DNA of 64,000 nt from Autumnicola sp041679265 (GTDB lineage: Bacteria; Bacteroidota; Bacteroidia; Flavobacteriales; Flavobacteriaceae): positions 124,001 through 188,000 of the forward strand of contig NZ_JBGFSM010000003.1 in the NCBI RefSeq assembly GCF_041679265.1. Reading direction: 5' to 3'. Below are positions 8,694 to 17,499 of the stretch, one piece after another. Numbering within the stretch: position 1 is the stretch's first letter; the number at the start of each line of letters is the position of its first letter. The notes below the pieces were generated by a model. That model made no database searches, was not told the origin of the DNA, and saw only the letters and a list, made by a program, of their open reading frames with translations. Position numbers and translations under genes: made by a program.

Positions 8694-8900
8694 TTAATTT
8701 ATCAAACACTTTACATCTTCAGGAATAAACCTTACGATGAAATAAATTCCAATCGGTAGTAAGATTAGGCCGTCAAGATATCCAATTATCGGGATGAAAT
8801 CAGGATTAACATCAATTGGACTTAACGCATAACCGATAATTATAAAAATCAAAAGTTCGGCTTATCAGGGAGTTCGCTTTTCTTTCGAAATCAAATGGAG
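8694..8900 (-). pseudogene. decayed DUF1232 (YkvA-type) membrane protein
   Basis: The minus strand from 8855 to 8694 encodes a typical DUF1232 core, with GYALSPIDVNPDFIP and IIGYLDGLILLPIGI, ending shortly after at a TAA. There is an in-frame stop just upstream and no start codon; the preceding bases to about 8900 resemble the family's usual upstream region only in another frame. Normal family members are over 100 residues. This is a fragment with a frameshift and a lost 5' end. Confidence 0.65.
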
Positions 8901-9025
8901 CATCACTATTCGCTGCTTTAGGTTATTCCCCCAGGTTTTTAAATTTTTAATAATACATAGGCCTGTTCAAAATACTTAAGAATTGTTGCACAAAGGGGAT
9001 GCCAAATAGAAATTGATTCTATTTA

Positions 9026-9059
9026 TTGTCTTTTAGTTTAAGATAATCATATATCTTTG
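9026..9059 (+). promoter_or_regulatory. promoter of the candidate small RNA
   Basis: TATCTTTG at 9052-9059 matches the -7 consensus exactly, and a TTG lies 23 bases upstream at 9026-9028, a slightly long spacing. No open reading frame of note follows, so it is read as the promoter of a noncoding transcript starting near 9066. Confidence 0.5.
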
Positions 9060-9063
9060 CATT

Positions 9064-9238
9064 TACGAATAAAATCGGTGCAAAGGTTACCTATCCGGTT
9101 ACCTGATTTTATTGAAACAATGTAAGTGTCTGGTTATTAAAATATTGTCTAGTGGTAATTTAGTTCTGCCACCCCGACGAACCTTATCGAAAAGAGGACT
9201 AAAAACACTGTTAATCTATTGGTTTACAGTGTTTTTTT
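9064..9238 (+). ncRNA. candidate structured small RNA of unknown class
   Basis: About 175 bases are bounded by an exact-consensus promoter and a strong terminator. The predicted 5' end folds: AATAAAATC (9068-9076) pairs with GATTTTATT (9105-9113), extended by GGT/ACC, around two copies of GGTTACC. The middle contains an unpaired C-rich stretch, CTGCCACCCCGACGAACC (about 9168-9185), of the kind used for base pairing with mRNA ribosome-binding regions. No start codon with a plausible protein was seen. I do not recognise an Rfam class. It sits between two gene remnants and could also be part of the lost mobile element. Confidence 0.4.
9201..9238 (+). terminator. rho-independent terminator of the candidate small RNA
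   Basis: AAACACTGT and ACAGTGTTT form a perfect stem around a loop of about 14 bases, followed by a run of seven T. It closes the candidate RNA; no coding region ends near it. Confidence 0.75.
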
Positions 9239-9439
9239 ATTTTTATGGTATTAATTCATATCATATGAATTCATCCATTTCAGTGAATGATTCGGTGAAT
9301 ACTTTCTTTCCATGAATTTACTACTTTAGAAGAGCATTACGGTTGATTTGACTTTCGTCTTTACAAACTATTCTAATCATTTAAGATGCTTTAAATGCTT
9401 TATCCTATTAACTTTTCCGCTCTCTTTTTTACCCTGAAT

Positions 9440-9990
9440 TAAATGAGAAGAAAGACAAGTTATCAATTTACGCCCGTATTGGGGTCCATGGAAAGTGATA
9501 AGAATTGAGTCTAAATGAAAGATAAGTTGGACGCTTCAAAATTTAGGCTTAAAATTTACAACACATCCGAAAAATTAATGATTATCTGGACCAGGTATCT
9601 TCCAAATTTTTGGGACTAACAAAAGCTTTTGGATAAAGATTTGCCAGGTTACTGCACAGATAGCTAAATCTTCTTATTCAGTACTGGATGAGGATCATAA
9701 AACCCTGAATGAAATTCTTTTTTATCATAATCAGGAGATGAAAGGATCTCTCAGATGGTCATTTCCAATCAAGAAATAGTTAACTACTTAAGATTTGATG
9801 GAAGGCGATGATGTGAGAAGCAATTTAGCTTTTATTCTGCTCTCCCTAATTGTGTATGAGTTATATTTGTTAAACGGAGTTCTTATTGAAAAAGTCTCAG
9901 GAATGTTGGCCATTCAAAACCCTTTACTACTCAAATTTATGCTAGAGTATTAGAAAAACTTAGTTAAGATAGTAGCGAATTAGATTTAAT
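9440..9990 (+). pseudogene. broken tyrosine-recombinase (integrase) gene
   Basis: Pieces of a Bacteroidota phage-type integrase can be read in changing frames. Near the start the arm-binding domain gives DKLSIYARIGVHGK followed by a stop; the middle has a piece resembling the core-binding domain (DEDHKTLNEI near 9690). Near 9875-9965 the catalytic end reads GVLIEKVSGML and then, shifted by one base, TTQIYARVLEKLS, the family's conserved tail with the active-site Tyr. Several stops and frame changes make it non-functional. It marks an old integration event next to the candidate RNA. Confidence 0.7.
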
Positions 9991-10075
9991 AATTGGAGAA
10001 AATCGAAGGATTAATAGTAGTTACATTTAATTGAGGAGAATTGTAGCAGAACGAAAAACTGACTTGTTTTACTTT

Positions 10076-12406
10076 TTATTCTGCCTTTAATACTTTTACA
10101 GGTTCAATTTGCCCTGCTCGAATGGTTTGTGATAGTACTGTGAGTAATCCGAATAGTGCAACCAAACCAAAGCCGAGGCTTATATTTGCAAAACTCACAT
10201 CTATATGACTGCCCATATCCTCTCTCAATAAATTACCGCCAAATAAGCCAGCTGGAACACCAATAAGACCAGAGAGTAAGATAAGAATGCCAAAACTCCT
10301 GGTAACCATCCATACCAATTTTGTACGGCTTGCTCCCAATACTTTTTTTATACCCAGCTCTTTAGTACGCGTTTCTACAGCGTAACTTGATATTCCTAAT
10401 ATCCCCAAAGCAGAGATTACCATAACTATAAGGGCAAAGGATCCAAAAAAACCTATTCTTTCTCTGCTGCCTTCACCTGAAAAGCCATCTTTTAAATTAT
10501 ATATATTGGCTGTTTTCTCAGGAAAATTGTTTTTCCATAAAGATTGAATTTCTTTAATTACTTCAAGCTCTGTATTTGGATTTATTTTAATCGTTAAGTT
10601 AGTAACTTCGTTTGGCAAATATCGGTACATTAAAGGAGATGATTCACTAATAATATCATTGGGCATGATGCCAATAACTTGTACATAAGAAGAGTCCAGT
10701 AGTAAATTTTGTCCTAATAAATTACCATATTTAGATTCTAATAATTTTCCCGCAGCTTCATTCAACAATACATACTGCTCAGTAGTTTTGGGTATATCTT
10801 CTGGAAAGTTTCGCCCGGATTTTAAGCCAATACCTTCTGTTTCAATTATTTTTGGGTCTATACTTACATAATTTATTTCCAGCAAATTATCATCTAATTT
10901 AATAGAAGATTTTTCCAATTTAATCGGTTTGTAATACCAGTTTGTAGCTAAAGTCATTTCTACTTGACTCAGTCGATTTATTTCATTTCGCAAGTTTTCA
11001 TATTTTTCACCTTTTAGATCAAGAACTAGAACATTCGAGGGCACAATTGAATTAATATTAGCATTTTTTTCCCTTTCATAATCGGCAAGTATTACAACCA
11101 ATATCATAAGCATGATGGTTACAGACAGTTGTATAACGATCAAAGTTTTGTAAATAGCAATACCCTTGAATAATTTTATATTTTTCATTTTACGCAAAAC
11201 CTGTATAGGCGGAAAGGCTGATAATAACCAAGCTGGGAATGCACCGGCTACTAAGCCTGTGATAATTGCGTAGGCAAAAAAGCCTAGGATTAAGGTTAAA
11301 TCCCAGGAGAAGGCCACATTCATGTCGGGTATTATATTTCTTAGAATATTAACGCATGGCAGTGTAAACAACAAAGCAATTATGGCAACAAGTATGGATT
11401 CTGTTAGAAATTGACCTATAATTTGTTCTCTTGTTGCACCTATGGTTTTACGAACACCTACTTCTTGTGCTCGAGAAAAAGAACGCGCCAGTGCCAAACT
11501 AATATAATTAAAAGCAGATAAAAGAGTTAAGGATAAAATCAACAACAACTGCGTTTTTATGCCTGTCCAGTCTACCCCTGCATTAGGATCATTTTTAATG
11601 TTGTTGTTTCGAGGCGTAATATCTTCTATAGGCTGGGCAGCAAATTGGAGATTGCTTTTATTTAATTTGCGATGATAGTTTTGAAGCATGTTATTTAGGA
11701 CCTTTAAATCATCATCTGACCGTAAAAGTGCGTAAATTGCTGAATTCTTGTATTCTCCCCAATTATGTGAAATATCACTGATGGCCCCTTGTTTTTCCAG
11801 TATTTCTGCTGAATTTATAGATAACATTACCTCAATGGGCAGATGCGTTTCTAAAGGCGGGTCTTGTATAATGCCTTCAACGGTATAAGTACCTAAATTT
11901 TCGAATTGAACAGTTTGCCCAAAAGGATTAGTTTCACCAAAGATTTTTTTTGCTGTTTTTTCAGTTATAAAAGCCGCAGTGGTATTATCCATAAGGCTTT
12001 GGGCATTTCCCAAAAGCAATTTAAATCCGAAAACATCAAAAAAAGAAGGCTCAGAAAACTTTATATCAACAGGAATATCACCTTTAGTAGTTTGCAAATT
12101 ATGTTTTCCTGCCAGACGTACTTTTACAGTTTTTTCTACAGAAGTAACATTTTCGATTAGGTTTGCCAATTGTAAAGGAGCAGTTGCCCATTTGGTCTGT
12201 TCCCCCTCCTGTATTTCCAGAGTAAGAATCCGCACTATTTGATTTAATTGTGGATGAAAATGGTCTGTATCGTGATTAGCTTTAACAAATGTAAAGAGTA
12301 TAACTCCAACCGCCATGCTCAAAGAAAGGCTCAGTATATTCACTAATGCAAACATTTTGTTCTTCCACAGTAACCGCAAAGTGATCTTTAAGTTATTTTT
12401 TATCAT
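10076..12406 (-). CDS. MacB/FtsX-type ABC transporter permease
   Basis: A 776-residue permease with the layout usual for Bacteroidota: TM1 at about 20-40, a large periplasmic MacB-PCD domain, three helices with the FtsX motif VGVRKTIGATREQII, a second periplasmic domain, and a second FtsX unit with ELGIKKVLGASRTKLV near the C-terminus. Such proteins work with a LolD/MacB-like ATPase in export or mechanotransmission, not as classical importers. No ATPase gene adjoins; a LolD-like one is at 20992. It diverges from a similar permease at 12914. Confidence 0.9.
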   Translation of the reverse strand: MIKNNLKITLRLLWKNKMFALVNILSLSLSMAVGVILFTFVKANHDTDHFHPQLNQIVRILTLEIQEGEQTKWATAPLQLANLIENVTSVEKTVKVRLAGKHNLQTTKGDIPVDIKFSEPSFFDVFGFKLLLGNAQSLMDNTTAAFITEKTAKKIFGETNPFGQTVQFENLGTYTVEGIIQDPPLETHLPIEVMLSINSAEILEKQGAISDISHNWGEYKNSAIYALLRSDDDLKVLNNMLQNYHRKLNKSNLQFAAQPIEDITPRNNNIKNDPNAGVDWTGIKTQLLLILSLTLLSAFNYISLALARSFSRAQEVGVRKTIGATREQIIGQFLTESILVAIIALLFTLPCVNILRNIIPDMNVAFSWDLTLILGFFAYAIITGLVAGAFPAWLLSAFPPIQVLRKMKNIKLFKGIAIYKTLIVIQLSVTIMLMILVVILADYEREKNANINSIVPSNVLVLDLKGEKYENLRNEINRLSQVEMTLATNWYYKPIKLEKSSIKLDDNLLEINYVSIDPKIIETEGIGLKSGRNFPEDIPKTTEQYVLLNEAAGKLLESKYGNLLGQNLLLDSSYVQVIGIMPNDIISESSPLMYRYLPNEVTNLTIKINPNTELEVIKEIQSLWKNNFPEKTANIYNLKDGFSGEGSRERIGFFGSFALIVMVISALGILGISSYAVETRTKELGIKKVLGASRTKLVWMVTRSFGILILLSGLIGVPAGLFGGNLLREDMGSHIDVSFANISLGFGLVALFGLLTVLSQTIRAGQIEPVKVLKAE

Positions 12407-12913
12407 GCCTTAAATTGATGATTTTGAGATGAGAGTTGGCTAATTGTTGATAGTAACCTCTTCTAAAATTCAATTTCAAGGTCTATGCCATGAGGTTATT
12501 TCATTAAATTTCAACACTTTGCAAGGATGTTCTGGGGACTCATGTTCGATTTTAGTACACTATTTGTATCACTTTGATACAGTTTCGAGGTGTTATAATT
12601 ATTTCTTATGTGGAAGTTTTTCACCCCAAAAAGACATTTTGCAAAGAGACCCGGACTTGTTAGCTTAGTTCGGAAAAATACGTTTAATCCGATTAAAAAG
12701 AAAAGCAATAATTCCGGTTGACTTGCTTCTACAATTTTTCTAAAGGTGAATATTTATAGCCCATTTAAAAAGTTCCAAAACTGTATTACAACTGAACATC
12801 AAGTGTTCGAAAATGGACAACTCTGTGGAAAATTAAATAGTAAAACATTATTAATCAGTTAATTAAACTAATGGCATAATTCACGCTTTAGGGGATATTA
12901 AAAATTATGGGTA
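12407..12913. other. divergent intergenic region between two permease genes
   Basis: About 500 bases with no credible gene. It must hold the promoters of both permeases. The only clear structure is a perfect palindrome at 12565-12581, listed separately. The sequence is AT-rich and shows no coding remnant that I recognise. Confidence 0.6.
12565..12581. promoter_or_regulatory. perfect palindrome, candidate operator
   Basis: TGTATCA, CTT, TGATACA: seven-base arms around three bases, lying between the divergently transcribed permease genes, about 160 bases from one start and 330 from the other. The symmetry and place suggest a binding site for a dimeric regulator. The regulator is unknown. Confidence 0.4.
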
Positions 12914-15316
12914 ATGTTCAATTTCTTTTTTAAACAGATTATTCGCAACCTTTGGAAGCACAAAAGTTTTACAATAATTAATTTATCAGGTCTAACAATA
13001 GGTCTTACTGTCTGCCTCATCATCGGCCTTTTTGTGCGCGATGAAATGCAGTTTGATAAATTTATTCCAGATGGTAACAGGATTTATCGTGCGTATTACC
13101 ATGTAACCGCAGATGAAGGCATGAGTACTGTTGCTTCTACACCTCCAATTTTCTCAAACATTTTGAAAGATCGGTTTCCAGAGGTAGAACAGACCTTAAA
13201 AGTGCTGAATATTTCGAGTAAGCCTCTATTTGAAAACAAAGAAATTAAAATGTACGAAGAGGGCGGAATTTTCGCCGATACAAACTTTTTTGAGTTTTTC
13301 TCCCTTGAGTTCAAATTTGGGACAGCCAAAGAAGCTTTAAAAGATCTATCCTCCATTGTGATTTCAGAACGAATGGCTCAAAAGTATTATGGCAAAAAAA
13401 ATCCGGTAGGAAAAGAAATTAGTATAGGTAAAAAGCTTTACCGTGTTTCGGGGGAATTCAAAAATAACTCCAAATTCCATTTACAAGTTAATTATGTTCT
13501 ACCACTTTCAGCAGCAGGTATTCCAAAGGAGCAAATGCAAAATTGGGGTTGGTATGGTTTTCATAATTATGTTAAATTAAAAGAAGGAGCAGATTTAGAA
13601 GCTTTGCAAACAAAATTTCAAGAATATTCTGAACCTTTCCTAAAAGATAAGGGTACCACAAAATTCCTTCCCCTTTTTCAACCGTTACATGATATACATC
13701 TATACTCTACAAATTTTAAGTATGATATAGCAAAGCGAGGTGACATTACTTATGTTAATGCGCTTATTATTATTGCACTTTTTATTTTAATTATTGCCTG
13801 TTTTAATTTTGTAAACCTCGCTACCGCTAAATCGTTACAAAGAGCTAAAGAAGTCGCGGTGCGTAAGACTATTGGTGCAAGCAGAAAGCATCTATTGATT
13901 CAATTTCTGTTGGAAACCGTTTGCCTTACCCTAATCAGCATATTTATCTCCTGCATCCTTGTTTTGGCTTTACTCCCTTTCATCAATCATTTCACTGGAA
14001 AACAAATTCAATTCGATTTAATAGCTAACCCTCTAAACCTCTTTATTTTACTTTTTTTTGCAGTAATTGTGGGGATAATGGCCGGTTCTTATCCAGCAAT
14101 GGTATTATCGTCCTATACACCTGTAGAAACTCTTAAAGGTTACCATCCCAGGGATAGCAGGTCTGGCAAAGTTCCCTGGCTGCGGCATGGTATCGTAATT
14201 ATCCAATTTTCCTTAACGGTGCTCTTGATTATTTGTGCCCTTTTGGTACGCAAGCAGGTAACGTATCTTCACGATAAAGATTTAGGTTTTGAAAAAGACC
14301 AGATTATATTTTTTCCAATTAGGGGAGAAACAATGAATAATAATTATAAAACCTTTAAGCAAGAATTACTTCAGTCTCCCTTTGTTACAGAGGTTTCCAT
14401 AGGTTACGGTTTCCCAGGCGATATGGTTGGGGATGGTTTTATAACTGTAGATGGGAAACCAGAATCTAAAAAAGTAACTCAACTCATGGTGGATCATGAT
14501 TATATAAAAACTTTAGGATTGCATCTGGTTGCGGGTAGGGATTTCTCCAGGGAAATGCCAACTGATAGTGACCATGCCTTCATATTAAATGAAACCGCGG
14601 TTCTTGAATTAGGCTTGGGCAGCCCTGAAGAAGCTTTAGGAAAAACAATTCTATGGCCAACCTGGAGAAATCCAGACACAATAAAGCGGGGAAAAATTAT
14701 TGGTGTAGTAAAGGATTTTAATTATAAAAGTTTATACGAGAAGGTAGAGCCGGCCGTCCTTCAAATTTATCCTGACGCTTATTCGAAAGTAGCTGTTAAA
14801 ATTAAAGCAGATAATGTTGAAGATGCTCTGACTCAACTTAAGACAGTATGGAATAATTTTTCCCCTGAATATCCGCTAGAGTATAACTTTTTAGACGAAA
14901 GTTTCGAAACAATGTACCAAGCGGAGGACAAATTAAAGTCATTGCTTTGGATTTTCACTGCAATGGCTATTTTTGTAGGATGTTTGGGTTTATTTGGTTT
15001 GGCTGCCTATGATACTGAAAGGCGAACTAAAGAAATTGGTATTAGAAAAATTCTTGGTGCAAGTGTAGAAAATATTGTACTGCTTCTATCCAAAGATTTT
15101 GCGAAGCTAATTTTTATAGCTCTAATAATTGCCTCGCCTATTGCATGGTATTTTATGAAGAGATGGCTTCAGGATTTTGCTTACAGAATCAATATAGGCT
15201 GGGCGGTTTTTGCAATTGCCGGACTCCTGGCTATTACAATCGCCCTTATTACTGTAGGCTTCCATGCCATAAAAGCAGCCTGTAGCAATCCTATTAATAA
15301 TATAAGAACCGAATAA
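12914..15316 (+). CDS. MacB/FtsX-type ABC transporter permease
   Basis: An 800-residue paralogue of the neighbouring permease. TM1 lies at about 20-40 (INLSGLTIGLTVCLIIGLF), followed by a MacB-PCD periplasmic domain, the first FtsX unit with VAVRKTIGASRKHLL, a second periplasmic domain, and the last FtsX unit with EIGIRKILGASVENIV. It probably acts in efflux or envelope signalling with a separate ATPase. Pairs like this may form heterodimers, which is inference. Start ATG at 12914; there is no recognisable Shine-Dalgarno site. Confidence 0.9.
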   Translation: MFNFFFKQIIRNLWKHKSFTIINLSGLTIGLTVCLIIGLFVRDEMQFDKFIPDGNRIYRAYYHVTADEGMSTVASTPPIFSNILKDRFPEVEQTLKVLNISSKPLFENKEIKMYEEGGIFADTNFFEFFSLEFKFGTAKEALKDLSSIVISERMAQKYYGKKNPVGKEISIGKKLYRVSGEFKNNSKFHLQVNYVLPLSAAGIPKEQMQNWGWYGFHNYVKLKEGADLEALQTKFQEYSEPFLKDKGTTKFLPLFQPLHDIHLYSTNFKYDIAKRGDITYVNALIIIALFILIIACFNFVNLATAKSLQRAKEVAVRKTIGASRKHLLIQFLLETVCLTLISIFISCILVLALLPFINHFTGKQIQFDLIANPLNLFILLFFAVIVGIMAGSYPAMVLSSYTPVETLKGYHPRDSRSGKVPWLRHGIVIIQFSLTVLLIICALLVRKQVTYLHDKDLGFEKDQIIFFPIRGETMNNNYKTFKQELLQSPFVTEVSIGYGFPGDMVGDGFITVDGKPESKKVTQLMVDHDYIKTLGLHLVAGRDFSREMPTDSDHAFILNETAVLELGLGSPEEALGKTILWPTWRNPDTIKRGKIIGVVKDFNYKSLYEKVEPAVLQIYPDAYSKVAVKIKADNVEDALTQLKTVWNNFSPEYPLEYNFLDESFETMYQAEDKLKSLLWIFTAMAIFVGCLGLFGLAAYDTERRTKEIGIRKILGASVENIVLLLSKDFAKLIFIALIIASPIAWYFMKRWLQDFAYRINIGWAVFAIAGLLAITIALITVGFHAIKAACSNPINNIRTE

Positions 15317-15612
15317 GTGATAAAATGTAAATTTTAATTTTTGGAGGACATCAAAAAAGATCAACAAAATGAATCGTGTTGTTCTTCTAAGTTAGGTGAA
15401 TGAATCAGTAAAAAGCTCCACTCGATAAAAATAAAGTGGCTGGTAGTGAGTTTTTTGAAAAGCCTCCTGGTTTCCTGCCTCCCGGACCACGACCATTATC
15501 AAATAGCAATAAATCTTTTACAACAATTTGATTTTCGGTGTTTTATTTTTACCTATACGAGTATAATGAGTATTTTTCTTTTTTACCTGTCCTACAAAGT
15601 ATTTTAGCTCAT
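15317..15612. other. intergenic region without recognised content
   Basis: About 300 bases between convergent genes. I see no gene, no clear stem-loop terminator and no repeat in it. Confidence 0.5.
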
Positions 15613-16443
15613 TCAATTCAGGCCTGGAGAAATTATTCCGTTGGTAAGGCATTTTGCTACTAATTCTGTAGTGTTGGTACAACCGCTTTTTCGAAGCACG
15701 TTTCTTCTATGGGTTTTAATGGTATGTGGAGATACATTCAACCTCTCCGCGATCTCTTCGGCATTGCATCCCCGGGATAACTGAATTACAATCTGCCTTT
15801 CCCTTTCTGTCAATAATTCTGAAAAATCATTTTCATCTTTATTATGGGGATCAAACATGCCTTTGGAAATATCTATATTAAAATAACATTTTCCACCATT
15901 CATATGAATAAATGAAACAGTACTTGTACTGTTTACCTGAAGATGCGAAACATCGGTTTGTATACACATAACATGCTCTGGTGTTCCATCTTCCACTACG
16001 TTTAACGGGAATGCCTGATATAACATGCTTCTAATTTGTCCGCCCGCATCTTTCATCTTATAGGAAAACAAATTTTTATAAGCCAGCACCTGCTCTTTAT
16101 CAAGATAAGAGGTATAAAAATCGCTTATCACTTTACTCTTAAGGCTAAGAATTTCTAATTCTTCCGGGATTACGGTCTCCAGAAGATCTTTCAGTTCTAG
16201 CTCTTCCACCTCCTTATTTATAAAATTTTTTACTGAATCTGAAACATATTCCAACTTAAAATTATGAAGATTTACAATGTAAAAATACGAGTTCCCAGGG
16301 GCAAAGACTGAGGCAAATTTTTTAAAGTCTTCAGATACTTTAAAAGGGCGGTATTCCTTTACCTGGCGGGAATAGGTCTCCTGCCAGTATTCAGAAATCT
16401 TCCTAAAATCCTTTTGCATAAAAAATGGATATTTTGGGAGCAT
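15613..16443 (-). CDS. LuxR-type transcriptional regulator with PAS-like N-terminus
   Basis: A 276-residue protein. The C-terminal 65 residues are a LuxR helix-turn-helix: LTERERQIVIQLSRGCNAEEI and NVSPHTIKTHRRNVLRKSG. The N-terminal 200 residues have a PAS-like pattern (YFYIVNLHNFKLEYVSDSV, then a second half ending CIQTDVSHLQ), common in flavobacterial single-component regulators. The translation may begin at Met9 (16419) instead. No phosphoacceptor domain is visible, so it probably senses through the PAS-like part. Targets are unknown. Confidence 0.85.
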   Translation of the reverse strand: MLPKYPFFMQKDFRKISEYWQETYSRQVKEYRPFKVSEDFKKFASVFAPGNSYFYIVNLHNFKLEYVSDSVKNFINKEVEELELKDLLETVIPEELEILSLKSKVISDFYTSYLDKEQVLAYKNLFSYKMKDAGGQIRSMLYQAFPLNVVEDGTPEHVMCIQTDVSHLQVNSTSTVSFIHMNGGKCYFNIDISKGMFDPHNKDENDFSELLTERERQIVIQLSRGCNAEEIAERLNVSPHTIKTHRRNVLRKSGCTNTTELVAKCLTNGIISPGLN

Positions 16444-16487
16444 AAATATAGGAATTATAGGATATCCTGAAAGCCTAATATTTTAAA

Positions 16488-16525
16488 AAAGAAAAAAGCC
16501 TCCAGGAACTTCCCAAAGGCTGTTT
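16488..16525 (-). terminator. strong stem-loop terminator
   Basis: On the minus strand AGCCT and AGGCT enclose an inner GGAA/TTCC pair and are followed by six T. It separates the LuxR-type gene from whatever is transcribed upstream on the same strand. Confidence 0.6.
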
Positions 16526-16660
16526 GTCAAAAATTGACAGGCATTGCTAATTCTGATTCACATTAATGTTTTCCCCCAACATACACTATGAAAATAAGTC
16601 CCTACACAAATTTCCATCTAAATCATTATCAATAATCCATCAATTTGACAATGCTAAGAT
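16488..16660 (-). ncRNA. possible small RNA on the minus strand
   Basis: A strong minus-strand terminator at 16521-16491 has no gene ending at it: the nearest minus gene starts downstream at 16443. Upstream, TATCTTAG near 16665 resembles the -7 element with one mismatch. A transcript of about 150-170 bases without a credible ORF would result. This is the kind of place where flavobacterial small RNAs are found, but I cannot assign a class. Confidence 0.25.
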
Positions 16661-16816
16661 AAGTTTGAAAAATAAGGTGTGAAATACCACTTTATAGGTA
16701 GTTTTTAGATCTTTTCTTTAATAAGCTTTGAATTTCCATTTTATGAAAACCTTATTTTTTATTTCCTTTTCATTGCTTAACCTTCAATTTTTCAGAGGAT
16801 TTGATATCTTTGCAGC
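16526..16816. other. intergenic region with a promoter at its end
   Basis: No protein gene is seen. The far end carries the promoter of the DUF6787 gene (16805-16812). Confidence 0.5.
16805..16812 (+). promoter_or_regulatory. -7 element, nearly leaderless transcript
   Basis: TATCTTTG is an exact -7 consensus and ends only four bases before the ATG at 16817. Transcription would start at or within a few bases of the start codon, so the mRNA is probably leaderless. Confidence 0.5.
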
Positions 16817-17122
16817 ATGAAGAAACTCAAAGCTCGTTGGGGAATTACTTCAAACTGGCAGGTACTGGTTATATTCGTGGTTTTTGCACTTACCGGTTCC
16901 ACCGCTGCCAAACTCGCAGGCCCAGTGGTAGCGTTTATAGGCCTGGATCGTGAAGCTGCTCACTGGCTGCTATACTGGAGCCTTAGAGTATTTATCATTT
17001 TCCCCATTTATCAGGTGCTCCTGGTATGTTTTGGATGGATCTTTGGCCAATTTAGCTTCTTCTGGGCTTTCGAGAAAAAGATGCTCACGAGGATGGGAAT
17101 GGGGAAATTATTACGCTTATAA
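16817..17122 (+). CDS. DUF6787-type small membrane protein
   Basis: A 101-residue protein with a conserved opening (KLKARWGITSNWQVLVIF) and two or three transmembrane segments (about 16-34, 48-66, 70-88). The C-terminus is basic. It matches a small protein family found throughout Flavobacteriia, with no known function. It is immediately followed by the His-rich protein gene and then the TonB receptor, so the three may form an operon. Confidence 0.75.
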   Translation: MKKLKARWGITSNWQVLVIFVVFALTGSTAAKLAGPVVAFIGLDREAAHWLLYWSLRVFIIFPIYQVLLVCFGWIFGQFSFFWAFEKKMLTRMGMGKLLRL

Positions 17123-17123
17123 T

Positions 17124-17441
17124 TTGAAGCAAATTAAAAACATATTCATAGTAACTTCAACGTTACTGATATTGTTGCCATGCACAGCAAATTTCCTCCA
17201 TATTTTTATGGGCCATGATCATGGTTTGTGCGATCATTATGCAGAAAGCCACTACCACGCCAAACCTCTGGATTGCAAACTTTTCAAATTTCATAAAACT
17301 CCAGGTCTTCAACTGGAATTTCTTTGTTTTAAGCCGGTAGATATACAGGCTGAGGAGAAAAATGTATTCAATTATTATCAGTTTTTAAGTGATTATCAAA
17401 GGCTGAATTTCGAGCTGCGGGGGCCTCCCTTTCATGTTTAA
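17124..17441 (+). CDS. small secreted His-rich protein upstream of the TonB receptor
   Basis: I choose the TTG at 17124, one base after the preceding stop, giving 105 residues; the frame is open upstream to 16950 but that part overlaps the DUF6787 gene. The N-terminus is a signal peptide (IFIVTSTLLILLPC), and the mature part has a His/Cys cluster (FMGHDHGLCDHYAESHYH). Similar short proteins precede metal TonB receptors in flavobacteria. A periplasmic zinc or copper ligand is a reasonable guess. No enzyme motif is present. Confidence 0.6.
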   Translation: MKQIKNIFIVTSTLLILLPCTANFLHIFMGHDHGLCDHYAESHYHAKPLDCKLFKFHKTPGLQLEFLCFKPVDIQAEEKNVFNYYQFLSDYQRLNFELRGPPFHV

Positions 17442-17499
17442 ATACAAGCCACTTCTTTTCTAAGAAGAAGATTTATACATAATCATTTAAAAACATTAT

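Noticed and set aside
8556..8759. 67-codon plus-strand frame near the DUF1232 remnant
   Set aside because: It lies on the promoter and remnant of minus-strand genes and has no recognisable protein.
9140..9185. Possible tRNA-like sequence around TAGTTCTGCCACCCCGAC
   Set aside because: No T-loop TTCRA and no cloverleaf could be built; kept only as part of the candidate small RNA.
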